From contig DPBR01000061.1 in NCBI GenBank assembly GCA_003516865.1, forward strand, positions 1 to 11,930: a DNA stretch of 11,930 bases. Reading direction: 5' to 3'. The DNA is from Oscillospiraceae bacterium (GTDB taxonomy: Bacteria; Bacillota; Clostridia; Oscillospirales; Ruminococcaceae). The notes under the pieces are model-generated. The model saw only the letters and a program-made list of their open reading frames with translations. It did no database searches and had not been told where the DNA came from. Made by a program: the position numbers and the translations under genes. Shown here one piece after another: positions 1 through 5,584 of the stretch (positions are counted from its first letter, which is position 1; every line of letters begins with the position of its first letter).

Positions 1-64
1 GCAGTCGAGAAAAGCCGCTTTTGCAGCTTTTTGCAGCGGTTTCAGAGCGATTTCGCGTTTCTCA
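1..64 (-). repeat. 64-bp palindromic repeat, distal copy
   Basis: This segment matches 135-198 at 62 of 64 positions; the mismatches are at positions 50 and 54. The match stops at 64 (against 198), and its other edge lies at or beyond the window start. The unit has short inverted ends (GAGAAA at 7-12 and TTTCTC at 58-63) and an inner imperfect hairpin, so it could fold as a nested stem-loop. Read leftward, this copy still carries codons resembling the end of trpF (R-N-A-K-S-L-stop), but no frame joins it to trpF. It looks like a copied element rather than coding sequence. Confidence 0.8.
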
Positions 65-134
65 AATAACTTTGCCGTGAAAACTATTCTTGATAATCGA
101 TAATTCCGCGAAACCCGCCGATTTGCAGTAAATT

Positions 135-198
135 GCAGTCGAGAAAAGCCGCTTTTGCAGCTTTTTGCAGCGGTTTCAGAGCGTTTTTGCGTTTCTCA
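135..198 (-). repeat. 64-bp palindromic repeat, copy overlapping the 3' end of trpF
   Basis: This is the second copy of the repeat at 1-64, starting 134 bp further along. It runs across the trpF stop codon, so the last seven trpF codons and the stop lie inside the repeat. The flanks (65-134 against 199-268) do not resemble each other, so this is a bounded repeat and not a simple tandem duplication of the whole 134-bp interval. The inverted ends are GAGAAA at 141-146 and TTTCTC at 192-197. Confidence 0.8.
141..173 (-). terminator. Possible weak terminator hairpin after trpF
   Basis: Read leftward, just past the trpF stop, CCGCT pairs with AGCGG (169-173 with 149-153). A GCA/TGC continuation forms inside after an AAA bulge, and the hairpin is followed by CTTTTCTC. 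This resembles a weak intrinsic terminator, and the same structure recurs in the copy at 1-64. The U-run is short and interrupted, so it could equally be a processing or stabilising hairpin. If it terminates, the operon may end at trpF. Confidence 0.35.
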
Positions 199-766
199 CA
201 GCCGCGAGAATTTTATCGCGGTCTTTTTGCCCGTCCGTTTCAACGCCGCCCGAAATATCCACGCCGAACGGCTTAAACGCAGCAAGCGCGGGAATCGCTT
301 CGGGGGTTATCCCGCCTGCGATAAAGAACGGAACCTCGATTTCTTCGGGACGGATTAGCGCGTGGTCGAACGGCTTTCCGCTGCCTTTTCCGCTGTCGAG
401 CAGAAGATAGTCGGCGCCGAGCGCTTCGATTTTGCTGCCGTTTGGCTTAACGGCGCGGATTATCGGCAGCGAAACGCGCTTTTTCAGCTCCTTGATATAC
501 TCGGCGGTTTCGTTTCCGTGAAGCTGCACAATGTCGATTATACCGCGGCTTGCGGCTTCTTCGATATAACCGATATCCGCGTTCACAAAAACTCCGACCG
601 CCTTTATCCCGTAGGAAAGCCGTTTTGCAAGCAATTCCGCTTCGTTAAGCGAAATATTGCGGTGACTTTTCGGGTAATTCAGCACAAATCCCGCGTAATC
701 GGGCTTCGCTTCGTTCACGAAATCAACCGCGCTTTTCGTGAACAGCCCGCAAATTTTAATCTTCAC
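176..766 (-). CDS. trpF: Phosphoribosylanthranilate isomerase (TrpF)
   Basis: TrpF converts N-(5-phosphoribosyl)anthranilate to CdRP, the step before indole-glycerol phosphate synthesis; it is a cytosolic single-domain TIM barrel. The 196-residue product has normal length. Family signatures are the N-terminal KICG with the expected catalytic Cys6, the GFV...KSHRNIS phosphate-binding region near residues 27-39, QLHGNE near 81-86, LLLDSGKGSGKPF with the expected catalytic Asp124, and the C-terminal AGGI (150-153) and GVDISGGVE (168-176). The start is GTG at 766, inside the end of trpC (11-base overlap), which implies translational coupling; the upstream CGGGG is only a weak ribosome binding site. 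The final codons and stop lie inside a 64-bp repeat, so the C-terminus (RNAKTL) may have been replaced when that repeat arrived. Confidence 0.96.
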   Translation of the reverse strand: MKIKICGLFTKSAVDFVNEAKPDYAGFVLNYPKSHRNISLNEAELLAKRLSYGIKAVGVFVNADIGYIEEAASRGIIDIVQLHGNETAEYIKELKKRVSLPIIRAVKPNGSKIEALGADYLLLDSGKGSGKPFDHALIRPEEIEVPFFIAGGITPEAIPALAAFKPFGVDISGGVETDGQKDRDKILAAVRNAKTL

Positions 767-1547
767 CGAAACCCCGCAGTTCCCGCAGCGCCGCCGTTTT
801 GTCCGCCGCGCGCATCAGCGTTTCTCCGACAAGCGCCGCGTCCGCGCCGATTTCCCGCAGCTTTTTCACGTCGTCTGCGGTTTTCACGCCGCTTTCCGCA
901 ACGAAAATCCTGTCCTCCGGCACGAGTTTACGCAGCCTTGCGCTCTTCCCGAAATCAACCGAAAAATCGCGCAAATCGCGGTTGTTCACGCCGATAATCT
1001 TCGCTCCGACCGAAACCGCCGCGCGTATCTCCGCCTCGCCGCGGCACTCCACAAGCGCCGATAAACCAAGTCCCCGCGCGGTTTCAAGGTACTCGCGCAG
1101 CTTCTTTTCCGTCAAAATCGACGATATCAGCAGCACCGCCGACGCGCCCAGAATTTTCGCTTCGTATATCATATATTCCGATATTGTGAAATCCTTTCGC
1201 AGAACGGGTATTTTCACATCGGAGCTTATTTCGCGCAGAATCGCGTCGCTGCCCTTGAACCAGAACGGCTCCGTTAAACACGAAATCGCCGCCGCGCCCG
1301 CGTTTTCATAGTCACGCGCAATCTCGCGGTATGGGAAATCCTCCGCGATTATCCCCTTTGACGGAGAAGCGCGCTTCACCTCGCAGATAAACGAAATGTC
1401 GCCGCCCGAAAGCGCCTTTTCAAACGGAAAGTCCTCGTTTACGGGAAGCTTTTCCGCGATATCGCGCACTTCCGAAAGCGGGATTTCTTTCGCTTTTTCG
1501 GTTATCCGTTCAAGCGTTTTTTCCGCAATCTCTTCAAGAATGTTCAT
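756..1547 (-). CDS. trpC: Indole-3-glycerol-phosphate synthase (TrpC)
   Basis: TrpC cyclises and decarboxylates CdRP to indole-3-glycerol phosphate in the cytosol. The 263-residue protein is full length for a monofunctional enzyme. It shows the family motifs in order: EVKRASPSKG (56-65), LRKDF (116-120) with the expected catalytic Lys118, LVEC (165-168) with the expected catalytic Glu167, IGVNNRDL (185-192), and VAESGV (216-221) with GADAALVGE (234-242) for phosphate binding. The ATG at 1547 begins one base after the trpG stop (TGAGATG), with a GAGG ribosome binding site inside the end of trpG. trpD would normally stand between trpG and trpC, but there is no room for it here. The 3' end overlaps trpF by 11 bases. 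Confidence 0.97.
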   Translation of the reverse strand: MNILEEIAEKTLERITEKAKEIPLSEVRDIAEKLPVNEDFPFEKALSGGDISFICEVKRASPSKGIIAEDFPYREIARDYENAGAAAISCLTEPFWFKGSDAILREISSDVKIPVLRKDFTISEYMIYEAKILGASAVLLISSILTEKKLREYLETARGLGLSALVECRGEAEIRAAVSVGAKIIGVNNRDLRDFSVDFGKSARLRKLVPEDRIFVAESGVKTADDVKKLREIGADAALVGETLMRAADKTAALRELRGFGED

Positions 1548-1548
1548 C

Positions 1549-2118
1549 TCAAACCTCGCTTAGAAAGTTTCTCATAATAAATTCGCCGTGCTCCGTGAGA
1601 ATGCTTTCGGGGTGAAACTGAACGCCGAATATCGGGTATTTTTCGTGTTCCACAGCCATAATTTCGCCGTCGTCCGTTCTCGCCGTTACTTTAAGGCACG
1701 CGGGAAATTCCGCTTCCCCCGCCGCAAGCGAATGATACCGCGCGACTTCAAATCTTCCGCTTAATCCCCTGAACAGCGCGCTTTGCGTATCCGCCGTTAT
1801 CGCGGACTTTTTGCCGTGCATAAGCCGCTTTGCGTGGACGATTTCCGCGCCGAACGCTTCGCAGATTGCCTGATGTCCCAGACACACGCCCAAAATCGGG
1901 ATTTTTCCCTCGGATTTCAGTATAAGCTCCTCGCAAATTCCCGCGTCGCAGGGCTTGCCAGGTCCGGGGCTGATTATGATGTGCGTGAGCGGAAGCGAAA
2001 GTATCTCTTCCGCGGTCGTTTCGTTGTTGCGGATTACCTTTATATCGGGATTTATCCCGCCTACAAGCTGATAAAGATTGTAGGAAAAGCTGTCGTAATT
2101 GTCTATAAGCAAAATCAT
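1549..2118 (-). CDS. trpG: Anthranilate synthase component II, glutamine amidotransferase (TrpG)
   Basis: TrpG releases ammonia from glutamine and passes it to TrpE to make anthranilate from chorismate. The 189-residue product is a class I amidotransferase domain only, with no fused TrpD. Visible motifs are DNYDSFSYN (6-14), the SPGPGKP loop (50-56), GVCLGHQ (77-83) with the nucleophile Cys79, RYHSL (127-131), and FHPES with His169 and Glu171 completing the triad. I chose the ATG at 2118 because it gives the typical MILLIDNYDSF start and lies 8 bases after a GAGGGG ribosome binding site; a GTG three codons upstream overlaps that site. The gap after trpE is 12 bases. In some Firmicutes this subunit also serves PabB, which the sequence cannot decide. 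Confidence 0.96.
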   Translation of the reverse strand: MILLIDNYDSFSYNLYQLVGGINPDIKVIRNNETTAEEILSLPLTHIIISPGPGKPCDAGICEELILKSEGKIPILGVCLGHQAICEAFGAEIVHAKRLMHGKKSAITADTQSALFRGLSGRFEVARYHSLAAGEAEFPACLKVTARTDDGEIMAVEHEKYPIFGVQFHPESILTEHGEFIMRNFLSEV

Positions 2119-2130
2119 CTCGTTCACCCC

Positions 2131-3606
2131 TCATTCCGCGATTTTAAGCGCTTCCACAACCGCTTTCGCCTTATTTATGCACTCCTCGAATTCCTTTTCG
2201 GGAACGGAATCCGCGACTATTCCCGCGCCGCTTCTCACGAACACCCTGCCGTTTTTCTTGAAGCAGAGCCTTATCGCAATCGCGGTGTCGAGATTGCCGC
2301 TGAAGTCAATGTAGCCGACCGCCCCGCCGTAAATTCCGCGCTTGTTGTTTTCAAGCTCGTTTATTATCTCGCAGGCGCGTATTTTCGGCGCTCCCGAAAG
2401 CGTTCCCGCAGGCAGAACCGCGCTCACCGCGTCAAGCGCCGAGAAGTTCTCCGCGATTTCTCCGCGCACCGTCGAGCCGATGTGCATAACGTGCGAAAAA
2501 CGCTCGATTGACATATATTTCTCGACCTCGACCGTCCCGAATTTCGAGATTTTTCCGATATCGTTTCTTCCGAGGTCAACAAGCATATTATGCTCCGAAA
2601 GCTCCTTTTCATCGCTCAGAAGCTCGCGTTCAAGGCGCTTGTCCTCCTCGGCGGTCTTTCCGCGCTTCCGCGTTCCCGCAAGCGGAAACGTGTGCAGAAC
2701 GCCGTTTTCCAGCTTCACAAGCGTTTCCGGCGAAGCCCCCGCAACCTCCATATCCGAGCTTGAAAAATAGAACATATAAGGCGAGGGATTTGTCGTTCTC
2801 AGCACGCGGTAAGCGCCCAGCAGACTTCCCCGAAACTCCGCGTCAAGCCTGTTCGACAGCACGACTTGAAATATATCGCCCTCGTAAATGTGCGCTTTCG
2901 CTTTCTTCACCATTTCGCAGTAGCGTTCCTTGTCAAAAAGCGGTCTGAACTCGCCGACAAGCTCGCATTTTTCCTCCGGAACGGCTTCCGCCGAGAGCAG
3001 AATTTTCTCCGTTTCGTCAAGTTCGCGCTGCGCTCTTTTGTATTCTTCGGCGAGATTTGCCGTTTTTACGTTCGCAATCAGCATTATCTTCTGCCTGATA
3101 TTATCGAACGCGATTACTTTATCGAACAGCATAAGGTCGACGTCGCGGAAATGCTCCTCGTCGTTCGCGTCAAGCCGCAGCGACGGCTCGGCGTATTTTA
3201 TGTAATCATACCCGAAATATCCCACAAGTCCGCCCGTAAAGCTCGGAAATCCCTCAAGACGCGGCGCGCGGTATTCCCGCAGAAGCTCCTTTATCCGCGC
3301 GGCGGGGTTCTTCTCCTCAAACCGCTCCGTTTTTCCCGTCTTGACTTCCTTTATGCTCATAACCCCGTCAAGGCAGCTTATCTCAAGCTTCGGGTCGTAT
3401 CCCAGAAACGTGTAGCGGCCCCACTTTTCCTGATTTTCCACGCTCTCCAGTATGAAAACGTGCGAACTCGCCTTCTTCAGCTTCCGAAGCGCTCCCACGG
3501 GCGTTATCACGTCCGCGAAAAGCTCCCTCGCGACAGGTATCACCGTGTAGTCCGAGTACCTCTCGGCTTCTTCTTTCGTCGGATAAATCTTTCTCTCTGC
3601 TTCCAT
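2131..3606 (-). CDS. trpE: Anthranilate synthase component I (TrpE)
   Basis: TrpE is the chorismate-binding subunit that makes anthranilate, the committed step of tryptophan synthesis, using ammonia from TrpG. The 491-residue protein is of normal length. The N-terminal domain has ILESVENQEKWGRYTFLGYDP (52-72); its LES motif belongs to the tryptophan feedback site of TrpE and helps tell it from PabB. The chorismate domain has DIFQVVLSNR, ASPETLVKL, PLAGTRKRGKT, HNMLVDLGRNDIGK and GTLSGAPKIRA (about 401-411). I chose the ATG at 3606, six to seven bases after a GGAGG ribosome binding site. An in-frame ATG at 3639 would add 11 residues but lies next to the leader terminator and lacks a ribosome binding site. 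It is first gene of the operon and lies directly behind a T-box leader with a tryptophan specifier, which supports trpE over pabB. Confidence 0.97.
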   Translation of the reverse strand: MEAERKIYPTKEEAERYSDYTVIPVARELFADVITPVGALRKLKKASSHVFILESVENQEKWGRYTFLGYDPKLEISCLDGVMSIKEVKTGKTERFEEKNPAARIKELLREYRAPRLEGFPSFTGGLVGYFGYDYIKYAEPSLRLDANDEEHFRDVDLMLFDKVIAFDNIRQKIMLIANVKTANLAEEYKRAQRELDETEKILLSAEAVPEEKCELVGEFRPLFDKERYCEMVKKAKAHIYEGDIFQVVLSNRLDAEFRGSLLGAYRVLRTTNPSPYMFYFSSSDMEVAGASPETLVKLENGVLHTFPLAGTRKRGKTAEEDKRLERELLSDEKELSEHNMLVDLGRNDIGKISKFGTVEVEKYMSIERFSHVMHIGSTVRGEIAENFSALDAVSAVLPAGTLSGAPKIRACEIINELENNKRGIYGGAVGYIDFSGNLDTAIAIRLCFKKNGRVFVRSGAGIVADSVPEKEFEECINKAKAVVEALKIAE

Positions 3607-3641
3607 TTTTTGCCTCCTTAACTCCTGCCTGAAAAGCATAC

Positions 3642-3691
3642 AAAAAAACCGCCCTTTTACAGAATTTTACAATTCTGCTTTAAGGACGGTT
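3642..3691 (-). terminator. Rho-independent terminator of the T-box leader
   Basis: Read leftward, AACCGTCCTT (3682-3691) pairs with AAAGGGCGGTT through a stem with G-U pairs. The interior contains a second complementary pair (AGAATT and AATTCT), and the stem is followed by a run of seven T. The 5' arm overlaps the 3' part of the T-box antiterminator, giving the mutually exclusive folds expected of this riboswitch. It ends about 35 bases before the trpE start. Confidence 0.92.
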
Positions 3692-3971
3692 AAAAATCCG
3701 TGTTGCCACCTTAATTCACCGAAAAATCACTCCTCCGGCGCACTCCACAGGTACTATCATACCCTTGCGGTTAACGCCCGCCTGCGTCTTGGGATACTCG
3801 CAAATCCGCTTTCCCCCTCGCCCTCGGTGGTCCATTTAAAGAAGCTGACCTGAGTTTCCCCAAGCCGCTCCCGAAGCTCTGCGTTCTGCGGTATTTCCAG
3901 CGTCAACCGCTCTCTGTGAGTGCACAAGCAGCGTTATCTCCACCTCATCGGTTTAATCGGCATATTTAATT
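3642..3971 (-). ncRNA. T-box riboswitch leader of the trp operon (tRNA-Trp sensing)
   Basis: Read leftward from about 3971, the leader shows the T-box parts in order. Stem I begins with GGUGG (about 3940-3944), which pairs with CCACC (3826-3830). An AGAGAG element (3908-3913) and a GCUGGAAA segment follow. The 3' side of the specifier bulge carries AAAUGGA, with UGG (Trp) at 3832-3834 followed by a purine as is usual. The T-box sequence AAGGTGGCAACACGG is at 3698-3712. In the antiterminator, ACGG and AAGG pair with CCGT and CCTT downstream; those same bases form the 5' arm of the competing terminator. Uncharged tRNA-Trp is expected to favour readthrough into trpE. The specifier assignment is my reading of the fold; the T-box and terminator are plain. 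Confidence 0.95.
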
Positions 3972-3977
3972 AACGTA

Positions 3978-4006
3978 ATTTTACCACGCTTTTTCGCTCT
4001 TGTCAA
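3978..4006 (-). promoter_or_regulatory. Sigma-A type promoter of the trp operon
   Basis: Leftward, TTGACA (4001-4006) is a perfect -35 box. It is separated by 17 bases from TAAAAT (3978-3983), a one-mismatch -10 box. Transcription should begin near 3971, giving a T-box leader of about 365 nt to the trpE start. Confidence 0.9.
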
Positions 4007-4203
4007 GCTGCTTTTTTCGTTTTTCACGCTTCATTGCGATTTTTGTGATTTTTCCACAAAGTTAAGCGCTTTTTTTCGTCCTTTTGATTAACTCTACATA
4101 AAATCACACCGCTTTCCTATATATGATGTACAGAATACACAAAAAATCAGCCTTTATTTTTACACGTTTGTTGGTTTAAAGTGCAAAAAAGTGTAAAAAA
4201 TAG
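4007..4203. promoter_or_regulatory. Divergent A/T-rich intergenic control region
   Basis: No open frame with a ribosome binding site is seen here. The stretch separates the -35 boxes of two divergent promoters. A palindrome TTTGTG-N7-CACAAA lies at 4042-4060. Nearer the flagellar promoter, TTTTTACAC (4157-4165) is the inverted match of GTGTAAAAA (4191-4199). Two adjacent 10-base repeats, GTGCAAAAAA and GTGTAAAAAA (4181-4200), end three bases before the -35 box. The A-runs are one helical turn apart, so they could act as an UP element or as an operator. No regulator can be named from this. Confidence 0.5.
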
Positions 4204-4232
4204 TTGAAATCCTGCGTGAAATAGTGTATAAT
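4204..4232 (+). promoter_or_regulatory. Sigma-A type promoter of the flagellar operon
   Basis: TTGAAA (4204-4209), a 17-base spacer and a perfect TATAAT (4227-4232) form a strong vegetative promoter, with transcription expected near 4239. A housekeeping promoter for the early rod, ring and export genes fits the known logic of Gram-positive fla/che operons. I saw no sigma-28 or sigma-54 type elements here. Confidence 0.88.
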
Positions 4233-4236
4233 AATT

Positions 4237-4271
4237 ATGGGCTTCTATGGAGTAATGGGTATTCTATGCCC
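4237..4271 (+). promoter_or_regulatory. Hairpin in the flgB leader RNA
   Basis: GGGTAT (4257-4262) pairs with ATGCCC (4266-4271) around a three-base loop, close to the expected transcript start. GGGC (4239-4242) could pair instead with GCCC (4268-4271). The two left arms sit in near-repeats (ATGGGCTTCTATGG and ATGGGTATTCTATGC). The hairpin may simply protect the 5' end; there is no match to a riboswitch class I know. Confidence 0.4.
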
Positions 4272-4325
4272 AAAAGACGTTCTTTTATTGCTTATATTAT
4301 AAATATGTATAAAGCGAGGTATATT

Positions 4326-4691
4326 ATGGCTTTATTCGACACCACCGCTTTCCGCATCATCGAACAGGGAATGACCGTTATGTGGAACAGGCAGCAAATC
4401 ATCTCACAGAACATCACAAATCAGGATACCCCCGACTATAACTGCAAGTATCTTGATTTCGGCGGTATCTTAAAGGACAAGATTCGCGCCGACGGTTCAA
4501 TTAAGAAGGAACTTAACCTCGAACAGCGCCTCATCGTCGATACTTACACAAACGACCAGGCGGACGGAAATAACGTGGATATGGACGTCCAGAGCGCGGA
4601 AGCGGTTAAAACCGCCTATTGGCTCGACTCTCTCATCAACCAGATGAACGGCAATTTCACGCGCATAAGAAGCGCTATCGTAACCAAGTAA
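4326..4691 (+). CDS. flgB: Flagellar basal-body rod protein FlgB
   Basis: FlgB forms part of the proximal rod that joins the MS ring to the hook. It is exported by the flagellar type III apparatus without a cleaved signal. The 121-residue product has usual length. The N-terminal rod motif appears as QNITNQDTPDYNCKYLDF (about 31-48), and the C-terminal half has DGNNVDMDVQSAEAVKT followed by an amphipathic helix, as in other FlgB proteins. I chose the ATG at 4326, six bases after GAGGT; longer in-frame starts upstream would reach into the -10 box and have no ribosome binding site. It is first gene of the operon, behind a leader of about 87 nt. Its stop overlaps the flgC ribosome binding site, so the two are probably coupled. 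Confidence 0.95.
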   Translation: MALFDTTAFRIIEQGMTVMWNRQQIISQNITNQDTPDYNCKYLDFGGILKDKIRADGSIKKELNLEQRLIVDTYTNDQADGNNVDMDVQSAEAVKTAYWLDSLINQMNGNFTRIRSAIVTK

Positions 4692-4701
4692 GGAGTAAAT
4701 T

Positions 4702-5166
4702 ATGGCTTTTTTGAGTTCGCTTAATATCCCGCTTTCCGGTATGACCGCCGAACGCTTCAGGTTCGACATAATCTCGCAGAACATCGCAAACGCCGATGAT
4801 TACGCGACTAATCCGGAGGACGTTTACTGCCGCCAGATGACCGTTTTCGCCGAGGACAGAAGCTTCAAGAAGCTGCTCCGCGTTAACCTCGAAAGCGGCG
4901 AACCCGATTTTCACAGGTTTAACTACGTTCAGCTGAAGGGCGTTCAGGCGACGCGCGTCGTTGACGACCCCACTCCGCCCACGCCCGTTTACAGCCCCGA
5001 TAATCCCCTCGCGGACGAAAACGGCTACATATACGAATCGAACGTGAACGTTGTCGTCGAGCAGACGGACGCTATCGCCGCCGCAAACGCCTACAACGCA
5101 AACAAGGAAATCTTCGAGCTTATGAAGTCGATGACTTCCGCGGCTCTTAATATCGGCAAGGGCTGA
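4702..5166 (+). CDS. flgC: Flagellar basal-body rod protein FlgC
   Basis: FlgC is the second proximal-rod subunit and assembles with FlgB distal to FliE. The 154-residue protein has normal length. The N-terminal helix contains LNIPLSGMTAERFRFDIISQNIANADD (about 8-34), the rod-protein signature. The C-terminal region reads NPLADENGYIYESNVNVVVEQTDAIAA, then ANAYNANKEIFELMKSM, matching the FlgC pattern of a Gly-Tyr and Asn-Val-Asn stretch before a coiled-coil helix. A TPPTP segment sits in the variable middle. The ATG at 4702 is six bases after AGGAG, which itself overlaps the flgB stop. Confidence 0.96.
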   Translation: MAFLSSLNIPLSGMTAERFRFDIISQNIANADDYATNPEDVYCRQMTVFAEDRSFKKLLRVNLESGEPDFHRFNYVQLKGVQATRVVDDPTPPTPVYSPDNPLADENGYIYESNVNVVVEQTDAIAAANAYNANKEIFELMKSMTSAALNIGKG

Positions 5167-5201
5167 TAGGCCTTGCAAATCCACTCTGAGAGGTAAATAA
5201 A

Positions 5202-5546
5202 ATGTCGGTTTATTCTATAAGCCCTATGTTCGGGCTTAATTCACTCGAAAATCTTCAGCCGCTGGAGCGTATGGGCAAAATGCTCCCGATGGACGCGGCA
5301 AGCGTTCCCGTTGTCGATACCGAAAACGCGAATTTCCTCGATATTTTCAGAGGACTTGTCACGAACGTTATCGAAACCAACGAACAGGTCGATAAGGACG
5401 CCATTGACCTCCTTCTCGGCAATCTCGACAATATCGCCGAAATGCAGGCGAATATCGAAAAGGCAAACACCGCCGTCGATGTCCTCGTTACCGTTAAAAA
5501 CGAGGTTCTAAGCGCATATAACACGATTATCAATATGCAGGTCTGA
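5202..5546 (+). CDS. fliE: Flagellar hook-basal body complex protein FliE
   Basis: FliE joins the MS ring to the rod and is among the first substrates of the flagellar export gate. The 114-residue product is of usual length. The N-terminal 45 residues are variable. The conserved C-terminal two thirds reads FLDIFRGLVTNVIETNEQ, then ANTAVDVLVTVKNEVLSAYNTIINMQV at the very end. The closing YNTIINMQV matches the AYxEIMxMQ-type end of the family. The ATG at 5202 follows GAGAGGT. Its place between flgC and fliF is the standard order. Confidence 0.95.
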   Translation: MSVYSISPMFGLNSLENLQPLERMGKMLPMDAASVPVVDTENANFLDIFRGLVTNVIETNEQVDKDAIDLLLGNLDNIAEMQANIEKANTAVDVLVTVKNEVLSAYNTIINMQV

Positions 5547-5584
5547 TTTTATTCTCAGAAATATTTTCCCAGAGGTTTTATTAG

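Noticed and set aside
135..198. The two repeats as a CRISPR array
   Set aside because: Only two 64-bp copies exist, one of them overlapping coding sequence, with no cas genes and no regular spacers.
2866..3621. A 251-codon plus-strand frame opposite trpE, with similar frames at 1783-2511 and 362-997
   Set aside because: They lie wholly opposite confident trp genes, have basic low-information sequences, and lack ribosome binding sites.
4051..4059. A DnaA-box-like TTTCCACAA in the intergenic region
   Set aside because: It is a single imperfect match in A/T-rich DNA, with no cluster and no replication genes nearby, so it does not suggest an origin.
4224..4325. A 34-residue N-terminal extension of FlgB
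   Set aside because: It would start with GTG inside the -10 box and before the expected transcript start. The ATG at 4326 has a good ribosome binding site and the typical FlgB start.
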